This document shows positions 8,530-17,193 of a DNA stretch of 64,000 bases, piece by piece; position 1 is the first letter of the stretch; each line of letters begins with the position of its first letter. Below the pieces are notes generated by a model, which worked only from the letters and a program-made list of their open reading frames with translations, searched no databases and was not told the DNA's origin. Where the stretch lies: contig NC_014297.1 of the NCBI RefSeq assembly GCF_000196895.1, positions 1,556,119 through 1,620,118 on the forward strand, given 5' to 3'. The stretch is from Halalkalicoccus jeotgali B3. Its GTDB lineage: Archaea > Halobacteriota > Halobacteria > Halobacteriales > Halalkalicoccaceae. Made by a program: the position numbers and the translations under genes.

Positions 8530-9130
8530 GTCGAAAACGAGAGCGTTACGTATCGGACGATGCGCGCGACGGAAACCCCGCCGATAGGCGGGGGGCATCG
8601 AGTATCACTATCCGTCCGTTGCTGGCGCGTGCCAGCACTCGTTGGTACACTCACGAGCGATATACCTATGTGGGTGCTAAGCGGTCACGCTCGAAAACGG
8701 GCCGACCGGAGTCGAACCCGCGTAGAGAGAATCGCAATGCCAGAGTGCCCCTGAACGTCGACCGTCAATCGATGTGTGTGACCTCTGGCGTACCAATGCG
8801 GAACGCCCATCCCCATAGTAGTTTCCCTGTTATCGGGACGGAATCAACCCGTCCCGAGCCCGGTTCCGGCGACTCGCACGGGCGATCGAGAGACCCCGAC
8901 GGCGAATCGACCGCAGGCAAACCTGGTGCTCGGGAGGACAGGGGACGAAACATGAACGGACGACCGTACCCGGTCGCCCGGAACCGACGGGCCGGACACT
9001 ACCCCGGCCCACGCGATTGTCGATACGGCTCGTCGGCACATAGCTACGGAGGTCCTAAACCGGGGGAGAGATCGGACGACGCACTCCCTCGACCAATAGA
9101 CGTTTTCCTCCACCGGTCGAACTCCCTCTC
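8530..9130. other. 600-bp intergenic region with hairpins, no convincing gene
   Basis: Short open frames exist on both strands, but none has haloarchaeal acidic composition or a recognisable motif. Two perfect hairpins are present: GCTGGC-GCGT-GCCAGC (8621-8636) and an 8-bp stem CGGGACGG/CCGTCCCG with a 7-base loop (8834-8856). The gap could be a decayed gene or hold a small RNA; I cannot tell which. Confidence 0.4.
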
Positions 9131-9415
9131 GTGTCGACTACCACCACACTCAGAATCGACGGCGAGGACGGATCGAGCGACGAGATAGCGGTTCCGGCGT
9201 CGCTGCTCGATCTGCTCGCGGACGGCGAGGAGACGCCCGCCGAGACGATCGGTGATCTCGCGGTGCTGTCGTGTGCACAGCAGATCCACGCGATCAGCCA
9301 CCACTCACAAGGCGAGCCCGACGAGGAGATCCAGACGATCGAAGAAGAGACCATGGTGGCCTTCGAGGAACGGTTCGGCGCCACCTTCGCGGAGATGACC
9401 GGCCACGACCACTAG
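9131..9415 (+). CDS. Small acidic haloarchaeal protein
   Basis: A 94-residue acidic protein with a GTG start (MSTTTTLRIDGEDG). It has a predicted strand-rich N-terminus, a helix AVPASLLDLLADG, and a central HAISHHSQGEPDEEI segment. There are no membrane segments and no signal. It matches a small conserved haloarchaeal family (possibly the one called DUF7545), but I do not know its role. It lies 54 bases before the M55 peptidase gene on the same strand. Confidence 0.65.
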   Translation: MSTTTTLRIDGEDGSSDEIAVPASLLDLLADGEETPAETIGDLAVLSCAQQIHAISHHSQGEPDEEIQTIEEETMVAFEERFGATFAEMTGHDH

Positions 9416-9469
9416 TCGGTACTTCGCTCTAGTCGCTTATTGTCGCGGGTCGGGTAGACACCGGTCAGC

Positions 9470-10312
9470 GTGCACGTACTCGTGATCACGGACTTGGAGG
9501 GACCGGCCGGGGTCGATTCCTTCCGACAGACGCGGACGGGACGGATCGAGCGAAAACGGAGCGCGATGGACCGCCTCGCCAGCGAGGTCAACGCGTGCAT
9601 CGAGGGCGTCCGGTCGGTCGCACCCGACGCGGCGATCGACGTCTGGGACGGCCACGGCAGCGGCGGACTGCGGGAAGGTGACCTCGTCGGCGGGCGCTAC
9701 CTCGCGAGCGGCCGCCCGTACTTCCACCTCGAGGATCACGACGCGGTACTGTTCGTCGGTCAGCACGCGATGGCCGGCACGCCCAACGCGCCGCTGTGTC
9801 ACACCTATTCGTCGCTCTCGGTCGACTACTACAAGCTCAACGGGGTGTTCGTCGGCGAGTTCGCCTGCCGGGCGCTGATCGCCGGACGACAGGGCGTTCC
9901 CACGGTGTTCGTCGCCGGTGACGACAAGGCGATCCTTGAAGCCAGACAGTTCGTCCCGGAGATCGAGACGGCGATCACGAAGTACGGAGCGGGTCGCGAG
10001 TCCGCCCGCCACCGCGACCCCGACGAGGTCGATGCGGCAATCCGCGACGGCGCCGCCGCCGCCGTGAGACGGCTCGGGGAGATTCCGCCGTATACGGACC
10101 TGAAACCACCCTATTCGCTGAAAATCCGGTATTTCGAGCCCGAAAACGCCTCGAAGATCGACCGGGCCGCCGGATGGGTGCGACAGTACGTCCCGCCCCT
10201 CCGGGGACTCCTCCCCGTCGCAACGGGCGTGAGGCGGATCGACTCGCGAACGATCCGTGTCGAAGCCGAGCGACTGACCGACCCCGAGTCGGGGCTCTAT
10301 CACCGACTCTGA
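9470..10312 (+). CDS. M55-family metallopeptidase (DppA-like)
   Basis: A 280-residue protein of the DppA D-aminopeptidase family. Zinc ligands typical of M55 are visible: the N-terminal DLEG (residues 8-11), DGHGSG near residue 63, VGQHAM near residue 105 and GEFACRA near residue 130. Characterised members remove N-terminal D-amino acids from short peptides or process peptidoglycan-derived peptides. Haloarchaea lack peptidoglycan, so the natural substrate here is unknown. The start is a GTG at 9470, directly in front of the first family motif. Confidence 0.83.
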   Translation: MHVLVITDLEGPAGVDSFRQTRTGRIERKRSAMDRLASEVNACIEGVRSVAPDAAIDVWDGHGSGGLREGDLVGGRYLASGRPYFHLEDHDAVLFVGQHAMAGTPNAPLCHTYSSLSVDYYKLNGVFVGEFACRALIAGRQGVPTVFVAGDDKAILEARQFVPEIETAITKYGAGRESARHRDPDEVDAAIRDGAAAAVRRLGEIPPYTDLKPPYSLKIRYFEPENASKIDRAAGWVRQYVPPLRGLLPVATGVRRIDSRTIRVEAERLTDPESGLYHRL

Positions 10313-10333
10313 ATGCGAGTTCGCGGTCGTTGC

Positions 10334-10729
10334 TCAGTCGCCGCTCGTCCGGAGGCGAGCGGAACCGGCGGCATAGGACTCGAAGGGGACGTCGTTTCGG
10401 CGGCGCTTTCGAGCCCACCACCGACGTGCGTCCGCGGCGAACAGGTCGATCCGATCGCCACAGCTCCCGATGGCGTTCGAACGGTTGTACGGCGATGCGG
10501 GCGCGCGGAAGACGCTGATGAGCGTCCACATCAGACACGTCGTGAGCGCTCCCACGGCCGAGAACGTCATTCCGAGGGTCCCGAACGTGAACGCGTAGAC
10601 GCCGCCGATAGCCATCGACGGGAAACTCGTTGCGAGGGGGACCCGCGCGGTGGTATCGCGCAACGTCGGTGCGAGAAACACGATCGAGAGGCTGCTGCCC
10701 AGCATGAAGACCGCGTCCTGCCAGATCAC
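10334..10729 (-). CDS. Small membrane protein, unrecognised
   Basis: A 131-residue protein with about three hydrophobic segments in residues 1-75 (FMLGSSLSIVFLAPTL, MAIGGVYAFTFGTLG, VGALTTCLMWTLISVF), then a basic, poorly ordered tail (RRWWARKRRRND). The N-terminal half has the even hydrophobic pattern of a real membrane protein and resembles small haloarchaeal membrane proteins; the tail is less convincing. It is convergent with the M55 gene. No function can be assigned. Confidence 0.6.
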   Translation of the reverse strand: MIWQDAVFMLGSSLSIVFLAPTLRDTTARVPLATSFPSMAIGGVYAFTFGTLGMTFSAVGALTTCLMWTLISVFRAPASPYNRSNAIGSCGDRIDLFAADARRWWARKRRRNDVPFESYAAGSARLRTSGD

Positions 10730-10907
10730 GGTTGGACCTCCGTCTGGGAGGGGTTTGATTCAGGGATCATCAGGCCTTACTCGGATCGTAGTAAATATAT
10801 ATCTTTCGTCATCAGATGATACGAATCCGCCGATAGATCGTGAGAGTCGAGGAGCGGTCCGAATGCTCCTGTGGACTTCGAGGGGCGCGTCGGTCGGCGC
10901 GTTCGAC

Positions 10908-12524
10908 TCAGTCGCGCTCGTAGATCACCGTAAACAGGTTCCGCTGGGCGGCCCTGAGGTGCTGTGCGAACGTCGGTGGCGCGACCTCGAGCATCGCGGC
11001 GACCTCCTCGCCCGTGGCCGTTCGGGGCCACTCGAAGTAGCCGCTTGCGTACGCGGTCCCGAGTGCGACGCGTTGCTTCTCGGTGAGGCGTTCGCCCAGG
11101 ACGTCGACCAACTCCCGTCGGGTCAGCTCCTCGCGGGACCGGGTGCGCTGGGCGAGGAGTTCGGTCCCGGGATAGAGTTCCGCGAGCGCCTCCGTTATTC
11201 GTCGGGTGTCGGTTCTGGGGGGCACCTCCGCGATGAGCCTGACGTCCTCGGATGTAATGATGAGGTCCCGTATGCGGCCCCCGTAGGCCGCCAGCGTGGT
11301 GCTGAGCGAGGGCTCCGATACCCTGAGTCCGAGCAACGCGCCCTCGCCGTCGGACCCAAGTTCGGACTCGCTGAGGACGGTCACCTCCTCGACCGACGGA
11401 AACTGTGAGAACGCCTCTACAAAGCGGGCTGCGGGCCCACCGGTCGCAGTGATGATCTGGAGGAGAGATCCGTCTTCGACGGGGGTCGTTCGCTCGACCG
11501 AGAGGGCTAGATCGTCGCTGCCGTTGGATACGTCCCCGTTCGGGACGAACAGATCGACGAGTTCGGTGTTGCGGAATTCGAGTTCGACCACCGAATCCGT
11601 GGTGAGCACCACCCGTTGTTCGAGCGCGTGGATCGCGTGGCCGACGACGCCGCTCAGATGATCCAGCGCCTTGTAGGTCGGGTCGTCGAAGGCCTCGGTC
11701 GTGGTCGCGTAGACGTTCAAAACGCCGTACAGGACGTCGTCGTACAGCAAGGGAAAGGCCGCCGACGCGGTGAAGTCGTGTTCGGTTGCGGCGTCGCGCC
11801 ACGGGTCGTACTCAGTCGCCGTCCGGATGTCGTGGACCACCTGCGGTTCCCGGGTCCGGATCGCCGTTCCGGTCGGACCGTGTGCGGACGGGTCGGCGTC
11901 CTCGACGGAGATCCTGACCCCGTCGAGGTACTGTCGGTGGTCCCCGCTGCAGGCGACCGTGGTCGGCGTGACTTCCCCCTCGCCGCGGTTCACGGTACCG
12001 ATCCAGACGAGCGGATAGGATTCTTCCTCGACGAGCCGATCGCAGACTCGCCGTTCGACCCGGTCTCTCGACGACGCGTTGAGTACCGCATGCGAGAGGT
12101 CCCGGACGAGCGAGTTCAACTGGACGAGCGTCGTGAGGCGCTCGTAGTTGCGTGCGAGGGTCCGTTCGTATCGCTTCTCGGCGGTGTTGTCCTGGAGATG
12201 GAGGGTCGCTCCCTCCGGCGACGGGTGGACCCGAGCCGTCAACCACCGCTCCGGGTCGGACCGGCGCGCCTCGAAGGTGACCGATTCTCGTGTCCCCACC
12301 GCCCGTTCGCATCGCTTTTGGAAAGTGGTCCCGATCTCGTCCGGGACGACCCGCCAGAGCACCCGCCCGAGCAACTCCTCGCGTGAGGCGTCGAAGACGG
12401 TCGCGGCCTGCTCGTTACAGTAGGTCACCCGGGTGTCCGAATCGAGCGTCAGGACGGCCTCCGTCGTGTGATCCAAGACGGTTTTGAGGTCCGCTGGATT
12501 GTTGTCGGTGGTCGGGGTGTCCAT
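10908..12524 (-). CDS. PAS-GAF-HTH_10 regulator, bacterio-opsin-activator type
   Basis: A 538-residue regulator from an ATG at 12524; a further in-frame start would add 33 basic residues unlike the family. Order: PAS domain at about 12-110 (ADLKTVLDHTTEAVLTL), linker helix, GAF domain at about 150-300 (YPLVWIGTVNRGE, ASAAFPLLYDDVLYGVLNVY), a Bat-type middle region, and a C-terminal HTH_10 at about 480-538 (LTEKQRVALGTAYASGYFEWPR). HTH_10 proteins are haloarchaeal transcription regulators that sense light, oxygen or small ligands through PAS/GAF. The regulated genes are not evident from the neighbourhood. Confidence 0.87.
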   Translation of the reverse strand: MDTPTTDNNPADLKTVLDHTTEAVLTLDSDTRVTYCNEQAATVFDASREELLGRVLWRVVPDEIGTTFQKRCERAVGTRESVTFEARRSDPERWLTARVHPSPEGATLHLQDNTAEKRYERTLARNYERLTTLVQLNSLVRDLSHAVLNASSRDRVERRVCDRLVEEESYPLVWIGTVNRGEGEVTPTTVACSGDHRQYLDGVRISVEDADPSAHGPTGTAIRTREPQVVHDIRTATEYDPWRDAATEHDFTASAAFPLLYDDVLYGVLNVYATTTEAFDDPTYKALDHLSGVVGHAIHALEQRVVLTTDSVVELEFRNTELVDLFVPNGDVSNGSDDLALSVERTTPVEDGSLLQIITATGGPAARFVEAFSQFPSVEEVTVLSESELGSDGEGALLGLRVSEPSLSTTLAAYGGRIRDLIITSEDVRLIAEVPPRTDTRRITEALAELYPGTELLAQRTRSREELTRRELVDVLGERLTEKQRVALGTAYASGYFEWPRTATGEEVAAMLEVAPPTFAQHLRAAQRNLFTVIYERD

Positions 12525-12877
12525 CTCACTCGCGTTCCGAGGTGGCCGTAGCAGGGGCTCGAATCGACGTTTTCGGGTGCACTGATCCGTTTCTCGTCGG
12601 GTTCGACGCATCCCGTTTTCCATGCGGGAGATCCCATCGGTGGATCATTACGTACAGAGAGCGACCCAACGACTATCTACCTATCCATGTAGGGATGAGA
12701 CTCATTAGGATACCACCCGTTTCCGAACCCGTACGCTACTCACTGCGACGGCGTCGGATGAGCTCCCTGCGCTTTGGTCACATGACCGTCGCACCGATGG
12801 CGTGCATGGGGTGCCTCTGACACCCTTTCGTTCTCGCATCCGTATCTCGGTTCGATTAGTGCCCGTCGCGTTCGCAC
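12525..12877. other. Intergenic region upstream of the HTH_10 regulator
   Basis: About 350 bases between the CopD-like gene and the regulator, both on the minus strand. It must hold the regulator's promoter. I see no supported gene; an open plus-strand frame here has poor composition. Confidence 0.4.
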
Positions 12878-14074
12878 TCACTTACGTTCCGCGCGTGTCT
12901 CCTCGGGCGAGCGGTGCGACCGGCGCTCGTGGGCCTTCCGGTCGACGGCGAACTTCCCCACCTCGTAGCCGAGCGCGAGCGCCCCCGCGAGCGCGATCGC
13001 GACCGCACCCAAATCGAGGAGCGTCCCGAACCCGGCGAGGGTCACGCCGCCGACCACGACCTCGGTCGAAGCCTGCACCGCCGGTTCGAGCAGTTCGTAC
13101 GACGGCGTCATAGCCGTCGTGAGCACGACCGACAGCCCCATCGCCGCAAACAGGATCAGCAGTTCGACCCGGACCGACCGCGCGACTGCCGGGGCGGCGT
13201 CGTGCGGGTCGACCTGCGGTCTGATGCCCGTCAACATCCCTGGCAGGGCCGCGACCTCCGTCGAGCCGTCGATCGAGTGGGCGATCCCCTCGTGGAGCAC
13301 GACCCGATTGAACCCGCCGATGGCGGCCGCGACGACCACCAGCACCACCTTCGCCGAGAGGACGAGCCCGTAGGGGGTCGTCGCGAGCGCGGTCAGCGTC
13401 GGGACGTGCCACGCCGCGATGACGACGCCGGTCGCGAACGCGACCGTGACGCCGGCGACGGCGAGCATCGAGAACCGCCGAACCGTCGCGAGGACGAGTT
13501 CGGCCCGCTCGATGCCGTCGTCGCCGCGGGGCACCAGCGCCGGGAACACGGCGAGTACGGCCAGCCCGCCGACCCACAGCGCGCCGCCGGTCATGTGCCC
13601 GACCTTCACCAGGATCGCCAGCGCCGGCCGTTCGACGGCGACCGAGTAGCGCGTCCAGCAGAACGCGATCAGCATCACGAACGCCCCGAGACACACCCCC
13701 GTAAGCCAGGAGCGCCGCGAGATCCGATCGGAATCGATGTACCGTCCGGCGGTCAGTCCCCCCGCGGCGACCGCAGCGAGGGTCAACGCCACCCACGCCT
13801 GGCCCGCGACGGTCGAACTCGCCCACGCGAGTACCGACCCCGCCTCCGAGGCCCGTGCGTTTCCGACCGCCAGCCCGGCGGCGGCCAGCCCTGCCCCGAT
13901 GAGTGTCGCGAAAATGGTGGGGAGGGCGACGCGATGTGCCGGCGCTGTATCGAAACCGCGACGTTCCAGTTCGGGGAACACGACGAACGAGAGGGTAGGC
14001 GGGACGCCGACGAGCAACACCAGCGCCGTCACCAGAACGCCCCGGAACAGCGGGGTCCACGGCTCCATCGTCAC
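12878..14074 (-). CDS. CopD-like polytopic membrane protein
   Basis: A 398-residue membrane protein with roughly nine hydrophobic segments. The CopD-type core spans about residues 150-260, with HMTGGALWVGGLAVLAVFPALV and SAKVVLVVVAAAIGGFNR. CopD family members are linked to copper handling or heme membrane proteins. The start is a GTG at 14074 that overlaps the stop of the short upstream frame (GTGA); an ATG lies two codons further in. The C-terminus is charged and presumably cytoplasmic. Confidence 0.8.
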   Translation of the reverse strand: MTMEPWTPLFRGVLVTALVLLVGVPPTLSFVVFPELERRGFDTAPAHRVALPTIFATLIGAGLAAAGLAVGNARASEAGSVLAWASSTVAGQAWVALTLAAVAAGGLTAGRYIDSDRISRRSWLTGVCLGAFVMLIAFCWTRYSVAVERPALAILVKVGHMTGGALWVGGLAVLAVFPALVPRGDDGIERAELVLATVRRFSMLAVAGVTVAFATGVVIAAWHVPTLTALATTPYGLVLSAKVVLVVVAAAIGGFNRVVLHEGIAHSIDGSTEVAALPGMLTGIRPQVDPHDAAPAVARSVRVELLILFAAMGLSVVLTTAMTPSYELLEPAVQASTEVVVGGVTLAGFGTLLDLGAVAIALAGALALGYEVGKFAVDRKAHERRSHRSPEETRAERK

Positions 14075-14286
14075 TCACCTCTCGGGCAGATCCGCTCGTT
14101 ACAGTCCACCCACAGCTCCCCGTCCCACGTTGCCGTCCGCACGCGGGTCGAGGCCTCCCGCCGTGGGGCCGATAGCGTTTCCCCTCGGAAATCGGACATT
14201 CCGTCCGCACCCCGTGACGAGTCGTCGATACCCGGTACTGATCCCCGTCGGGGTCGATCGGCCGGGTCCGTTCGTACTGCGCTCAT
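14071..14286 (-). CDS. Possible 71-residue protein coupled to the CopD-like gene
   Basis: Open frame from an ATG at 14286 to a TGA that overlaps the CopD GTG start. It ends in DGELWVDCNERICPRGE, with two cysteines four residues apart. Support: the GTGA overlap, and an AT-rich TATA-like element (14315-14320) about 30 bases upstream, fitting a leaderless start. Against: low-complexity basic N-terminus and no recognised family. It could instead be a leader of the CopD transcript. Confidence 0.4.
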   Translation of the reverse strand: MSAVRTDPADRPRRGSVPGIDDSSRGADGMSDFRGETLSAPRREASTRVRTATWDGELWVDCNERICPRGE

Positions 14287-14789
14287 GGTCAGGTTAATAC
14301 CACCTATCGCCCGCATTAACGGTTGTGATGGCTTTTTTCGGCCAATAACCCGACCCAATTCGGACCTGTCCGAAGGCCCGCTGAAATATATGTTCGGTTC
14401 GATACTACCCGAACAGTGTTATGATTATAAAACAACTAGTAAGAATACCTGTATATTAGTATTGACGTAACAGAAAAACTACCACTTCCCCGATCCGTCG
14501 TGAGTTCTCGACGCTCGATCGCGGGACGAAACGTCCGGGAGAGACCGTAAACGACCGTTTCGGTGGTGTCCGTAACGATAGGGTCCATCGACGCACCACC
14601 CGTGTGATCATCGAGGATCCCGATCGGCGATCGTTCTTCTGGGGATATCTATCGTTCTCTAGACTATCGTTCGTTGGTGTCGGATATCGTATGCGTCGTT
14701 CGAGAACACAGTTAGCGGTCGGCGGGCTGGAAATACGGAGGTCGAGTAACGACTTCTCGTACCCGATAAATCGATTCGAAAACGGTGAA
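14287..14789. promoter_or_regulatory. Intergenic region with palindromes and AT-rich patch
   Basis: About 500 bases between the CopD unit and tRNA-Thr. It holds a perfect inverted repeat TTCGGAC-CT-GTCCGAA (14359-14374), a second one GTTCGG/CCGAAC (14392-14397 and 14409-14414) and an AT-rich run to about 14465. The palindromes lie 75-130 bases upstream of the likely CopD-unit start, so an operator is possible. No gene is supported. Confidence 0.4.
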
Positions 14790-14862
14790 AGCCGGTGGAG
14801 GGATTTGAACCCTCGGCCTATTCCTTACGAAGGAATCGCTCTGCCAGCTGAGCTACACCGGC
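14790..14862 (-). tRNA. tRNA-Thr (anticodon CGU)
   Basis: Folds as a full cloverleaf: acceptor stem GCCGGTG/CACCGGC, D arm GCTC/GAGC, anticodon stem ATTCC/GGAAT around the loop TTCGTAA (anticodon CGT), T arm GAGGG-TTCAAAT-CCCTC, and a U discriminator as expected for archaeal tRNA-Thr. No intron and no encoded CCA. Its 5' end abuts an 18-bp perfect palindrome. Confidence 0.97.
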
Positions 14863-14910
14863 GGACTTGCGCGCAAGTCCGCCGAGGATCGCAGTTCCGT
14901 TCGGAACTGC
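14863..14910. repeat. Two perfect inverted repeats just upstream of tRNA-Thr
   Basis: GGACTTGCGCGCAAGTCC (14863-14880) is a perfect 18-bp palindrome touching the tRNA 5' end. Ten bases further is GCAGTTCC-GTTC-GGAACTGC (14891-14910), an 8-bp stem with a 4-base loop. They lie between the end of trm5 and the tRNA on the same strand and could be a trm5 terminator or a structured tRNA leader. Confidence 0.6.
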
Positions 14911-14975
14911 TCACCACCGGCGCGCTACGCGTCGTATCCATACGTAGACGCCAACACCGGTTTAAGCGTTGTGAA

Positions 14976-15965
14976 TCATGCCGCCCGCGAGAGGCGAACG
15001 TCGAGACAGACGTTCAGTTCGTGGGGAGCGTACGAGCGAACGACGTGACGCGTCAGTACCTCGACGTCGTACCCCTGGGCCGAGGCGGCGGCGCGGATCG
15101 CCCGCTCGCCCGGTCCGAACGGGTCCTCGTCGTGCTGGATGTCGTAGTAATGAAGTACGCACTCGTCGCCGGCGAGCGAGACTGCCGTTTCGAGGAACCC
15201 CTCGGCGCTGTGTGGCAGGTTCATCAGGATCCGGTCGGCCCAGCCCTCGTATTCGGGGGCTACCTCGCGCACGTCCCCGTGAAACGCCGTCACCCGATCC
15301 CCGACGCCGTTTCGCTCGGCGTTCTCCCGGAGATACTCGATCGCGCGCCCGTTGACGTCAGCACCGACCGCCTGAGCGCCGCGAGCCGCTGCGGGGATCG
15401 CAAACGGGCCGACCCCGGCGAACATATCGAAGACGTGTTCGTTCTCCGCTACCTGCTCGGTCACGCGATGGCGTTCGGTGGCGAGTCGGGGTGAGAAGTA
15501 CACGGCCGCGAGGTCCAGCGCGTACTCGAAGCCGTACTCCCGATGGACCGTTTCGGTCCCCTCGCCCGCCAGCAGCTCCCAGTCGCGGATGCGCGTCTCC
15601 CCTTTGACCTTCGATGCCTTGTTCAGCACCGTCCCGACCGGGAGGTCCGACGCGACGATCGCGCGGGCGATCCGGTCGGCGCGCTCGGGGTCGTCCTCGT
15701 CGAGCAGGACGATATCGCCGAGGCGTTCGTAGGACGGATCGACCCCGAGCAGGTCGGCTGGTGTGGTCTGTGTCTCGCGTTCCGGGGCGTCGCGGACGAC
15801 GAGGTCGAACCCGTCGGGTACCGCATCGGGATCGACGACGGGAATGTAGAGCCAGTCCTCTTCGACGGTGATCTCTCGGTCGTCGGCGATCAGGTCGGCC
15901 TCGGCCAGCTCGCGGCGCGTCGCCTCACCCTCCGCCCGCGGTACGCTGACGCACGGAACCTCCAT
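14976..15965 (-). CDS. trm5: tRNA (guanine(37)-N1)-methyltransferase Trm5
   Basis: A 329-residue class I SAM methyltransferase. The N-terminal domain carries the Trm5 pattern (DLVVRDAPE, VLNKASKVKGETRIRDWELL near residue 130), then the Rossmann domain with FDMFAGVGPFAIPAA near residue 180 and the NLPHSAEGFL active-site loop near residue 250. Trm5 makes m1G37 in tRNA, and in archaea this is also the first step towards wyosine. The tRNA-Thr next door belongs to the substrate world but is probably a neighbour by chance. Confidence 0.93.
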   Translation of the reverse strand: MEVPCVSVPRAEGEATRRELAEADLIADDREITVEEDWLYIPVVDPDAVPDGFDLVVRDAPERETQTTPADLLGVDPSYERLGDIVLLDEDDPERADRIARAIVASDLPVGTVLNKASKVKGETRIRDWELLAGEGTETVHREYGFEYALDLAAVYFSPRLATERHRVTEQVAENEHVFDMFAGVGPFAIPAAARGAQAVGADVNGRAIEYLRENAERNGVGDRVTAFHGDVREVAPEYEGWADRILMNLPHSAEGFLETAVSLAGDECVLHYYDIQHDEDPFGPGERAIRAAASAQGYDVEVLTRHVVRSYAPHELNVCLDVRLSRAA

Positions 15966-16018
15966 ACCGGAGCCTGTCGGCCGGCCGCTTTACCGTTGGC
16001 GCTTCGCTCGAACGCGCC

Positions 16019-16025
16019 GTTTAAC
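16019..16025 (+). promoter_or_regulatory. TATA-like box of dphB
   Basis: GTTTAAC ends about 24 bases before the dphB ATG, the spacing of a leaderless haloarchaeal transcript. Confidence 0.55.
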
Positions 16026-16048
16026 CTGCCGGCCCACCGATCCCGGAT

Positions 16049-16822
16049 ATGCTCACGTTTATCGGTCTCGGCCTCTACGACGAGCGTTCGATCACCGTCG
16101 AGGGCCGCGAGGTCCTCCGTAGCGCGGATCGAGTCTTCATGGAGCAGTACACGAGCCGGCTGATCGGCACCGACATCGAAACCCTCGAAACGGAACACGG
16201 GATCGAGATCGAGTTGCGGGACCGGGCGGGCGTCGAGCAGGACCCCAAGGAGATGCTCGCGGCCGCCGAGCGCGAGGACGTCGCCTTCCTGGTTGTCGGC
16301 GACCCAATGGTCTCGACGACCCACGTCGACCTGCGGCTCCGGGCCGCGGATCGGGGGATCGAGACGCGGATCGTCCACGGCACGACCGCCGAGGCTGCCG
16401 CGAGTTCGCTGACCGGCCTCCAGAACTACCGCTTTGGACCCGCGACGACGCTGCCGTTTCCCTACGCCCACGGCGCCGAGGGTCTGCCATCGAGCGTCAC
16501 GAACACCATCGACGACAACCGCGAGCGGGGGCTGCACACCCTCGTCTACCTCGATATAAAACACGAACGCGAGGAGTATATGACCGCGGACGTCGCCGCC
16601 GCGTTGCTCGCCGCGGAGTACCCCGACACGCTCGCGGTCGCGGTCTGTCGCGCCGGGAGCCCAGAGCCCGTCGTCGCGGCCGATTCGCTCTCGGAGCTCG
16701 CGGACCGGGAGTTCGGCGGGCCGCTGCACCTGCTCGTGATCCCCGGAGACCTGCATCACATCGAGGCGGAAGCGCTGCGGGCGTTCGCGGGTGCGCCCGC
16801 CGATCTCGCGCCACTGGAATGA
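16049..16822 (+). CDS. dphB: Diphthine synthase DphB
   Basis: A 257-residue SAM methyltransferase of the tetrapyrrole-methylase fold that methylates the EF-2 histidine side chain on the route to diphthamide. Typical stretches are LTFIGLGLYDERSIT at the start, FLVVGDPMVSTTHVDL near residue 90, NYRFGPATTLPFPY near residue 128 and VCRAGSPEPVVAA near residue 205. Length is standard. The TGA overlaps the VanZ ATG (ATGA). Confidence 0.95.
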   Translation: MLTFIGLGLYDERSITVEGREVLRSADRVFMEQYTSRLIGTDIETLETEHGIEIELRDRAGVEQDPKEMLAAAEREDVAFLVVGDPMVSTTHVDLRLRAADRGIETRIVHGTTAEAAASSLTGLQNYRFGPATTLPFPYAHGAEGLPSSVTNTIDDNRERGLHTLVYLDIKHEREEYMTADVAAALLAAEYPDTLAVAVCRAGSPEPVVAADSLSELADREFGGPLHLLVIPGDLHHIEAEALRAFAGAPADLAPLE

Positions 16823-17193
16823 TCGCCTCGGTCCACAAGCGGTGGCTGACCGTCGCGATCCTCGCCGGGACGATCCTCGTCGTCTCGCTGATCCCGATCC
16901 CGGGTGCGGTCCCCGAGGACGGCGGGATCCCACCGAGCGTCCTGTTTCACTTCATCGGGTACGCCGCCCTCGCGGGGGCGGTCGGGATCGCGCTGCTCGT
17001 TTCGAGTCGGACGCGGGCGGTGGCCGGCGCGTCGGTCGGTGCGAGCGCGTACGGCGTGCTGATGGAGTGTCTCCAGTACCCGCTTTCGTATCGTTCGTTC
17101 AGCTATGTCGACATGGCGATCAACACGACCGGCGCGACTCTCGGCGCGCTACTGGTCGTGTGCGTGCTCTCGCGCTCAGATGACCATCGTTAG
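16819..17193 (+). CDS. VanZ-family membrane protein
   Basis: A 124-residue protein with four membrane segments (WLTVAILAGTILVVSLIPI, VLFHFIGYAALAGAVGIAL, AGASVGASAYGVLMECLQ, NTTGATLGALLVVCVL). The HFIGYAAL and GVLMECLQYP motifs are the conserved polar positions of VanZ. Function of VanZ-like proteins in archaea is not known. Start codon overlaps the dphB stop, so it is translated from the same message; its 3' end overlaps the convergent uppP gene by 18 bases. Confidence 0.85.
   Translation: MIASVHKRWLTVAILAGTILVVSLIPIPGAVPEDGGIPPSVLFHFIGYAALAGAVGIALLVSSRTRAVAGASVGASAYGVLMECLQYPLSYRSFSYVDMAINTTGATLGALLVVCVLSRSDDHR

Noticed and set aside
8526-9188. 220-codon plus-strand frame filling the gap after the second lipoprotein gene
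   Set aside because: Arg/Ser/Pro-rich composition unlike the acidic genes around it, no motif, and it overlaps the start of a better gene at 9131.
12914-14470. Long plus-strand open frame of over 500 codons across the CopD-like gene
   Set aside because: Extremely Arg-rich antisense translation of a GC-rich gene; the minus strand gives a clean membrane protein. Similar antisense frames (5588-6859, 51164-52102, 45761-46942) were rejected for the same reason.
14604-15494. Plus-strand open frame running through tRNA-Thr and trm5
   Set aside because: It overlaps a clear tRNA and a clear methyltransferase gene on the other strand and has no recognisable motif.
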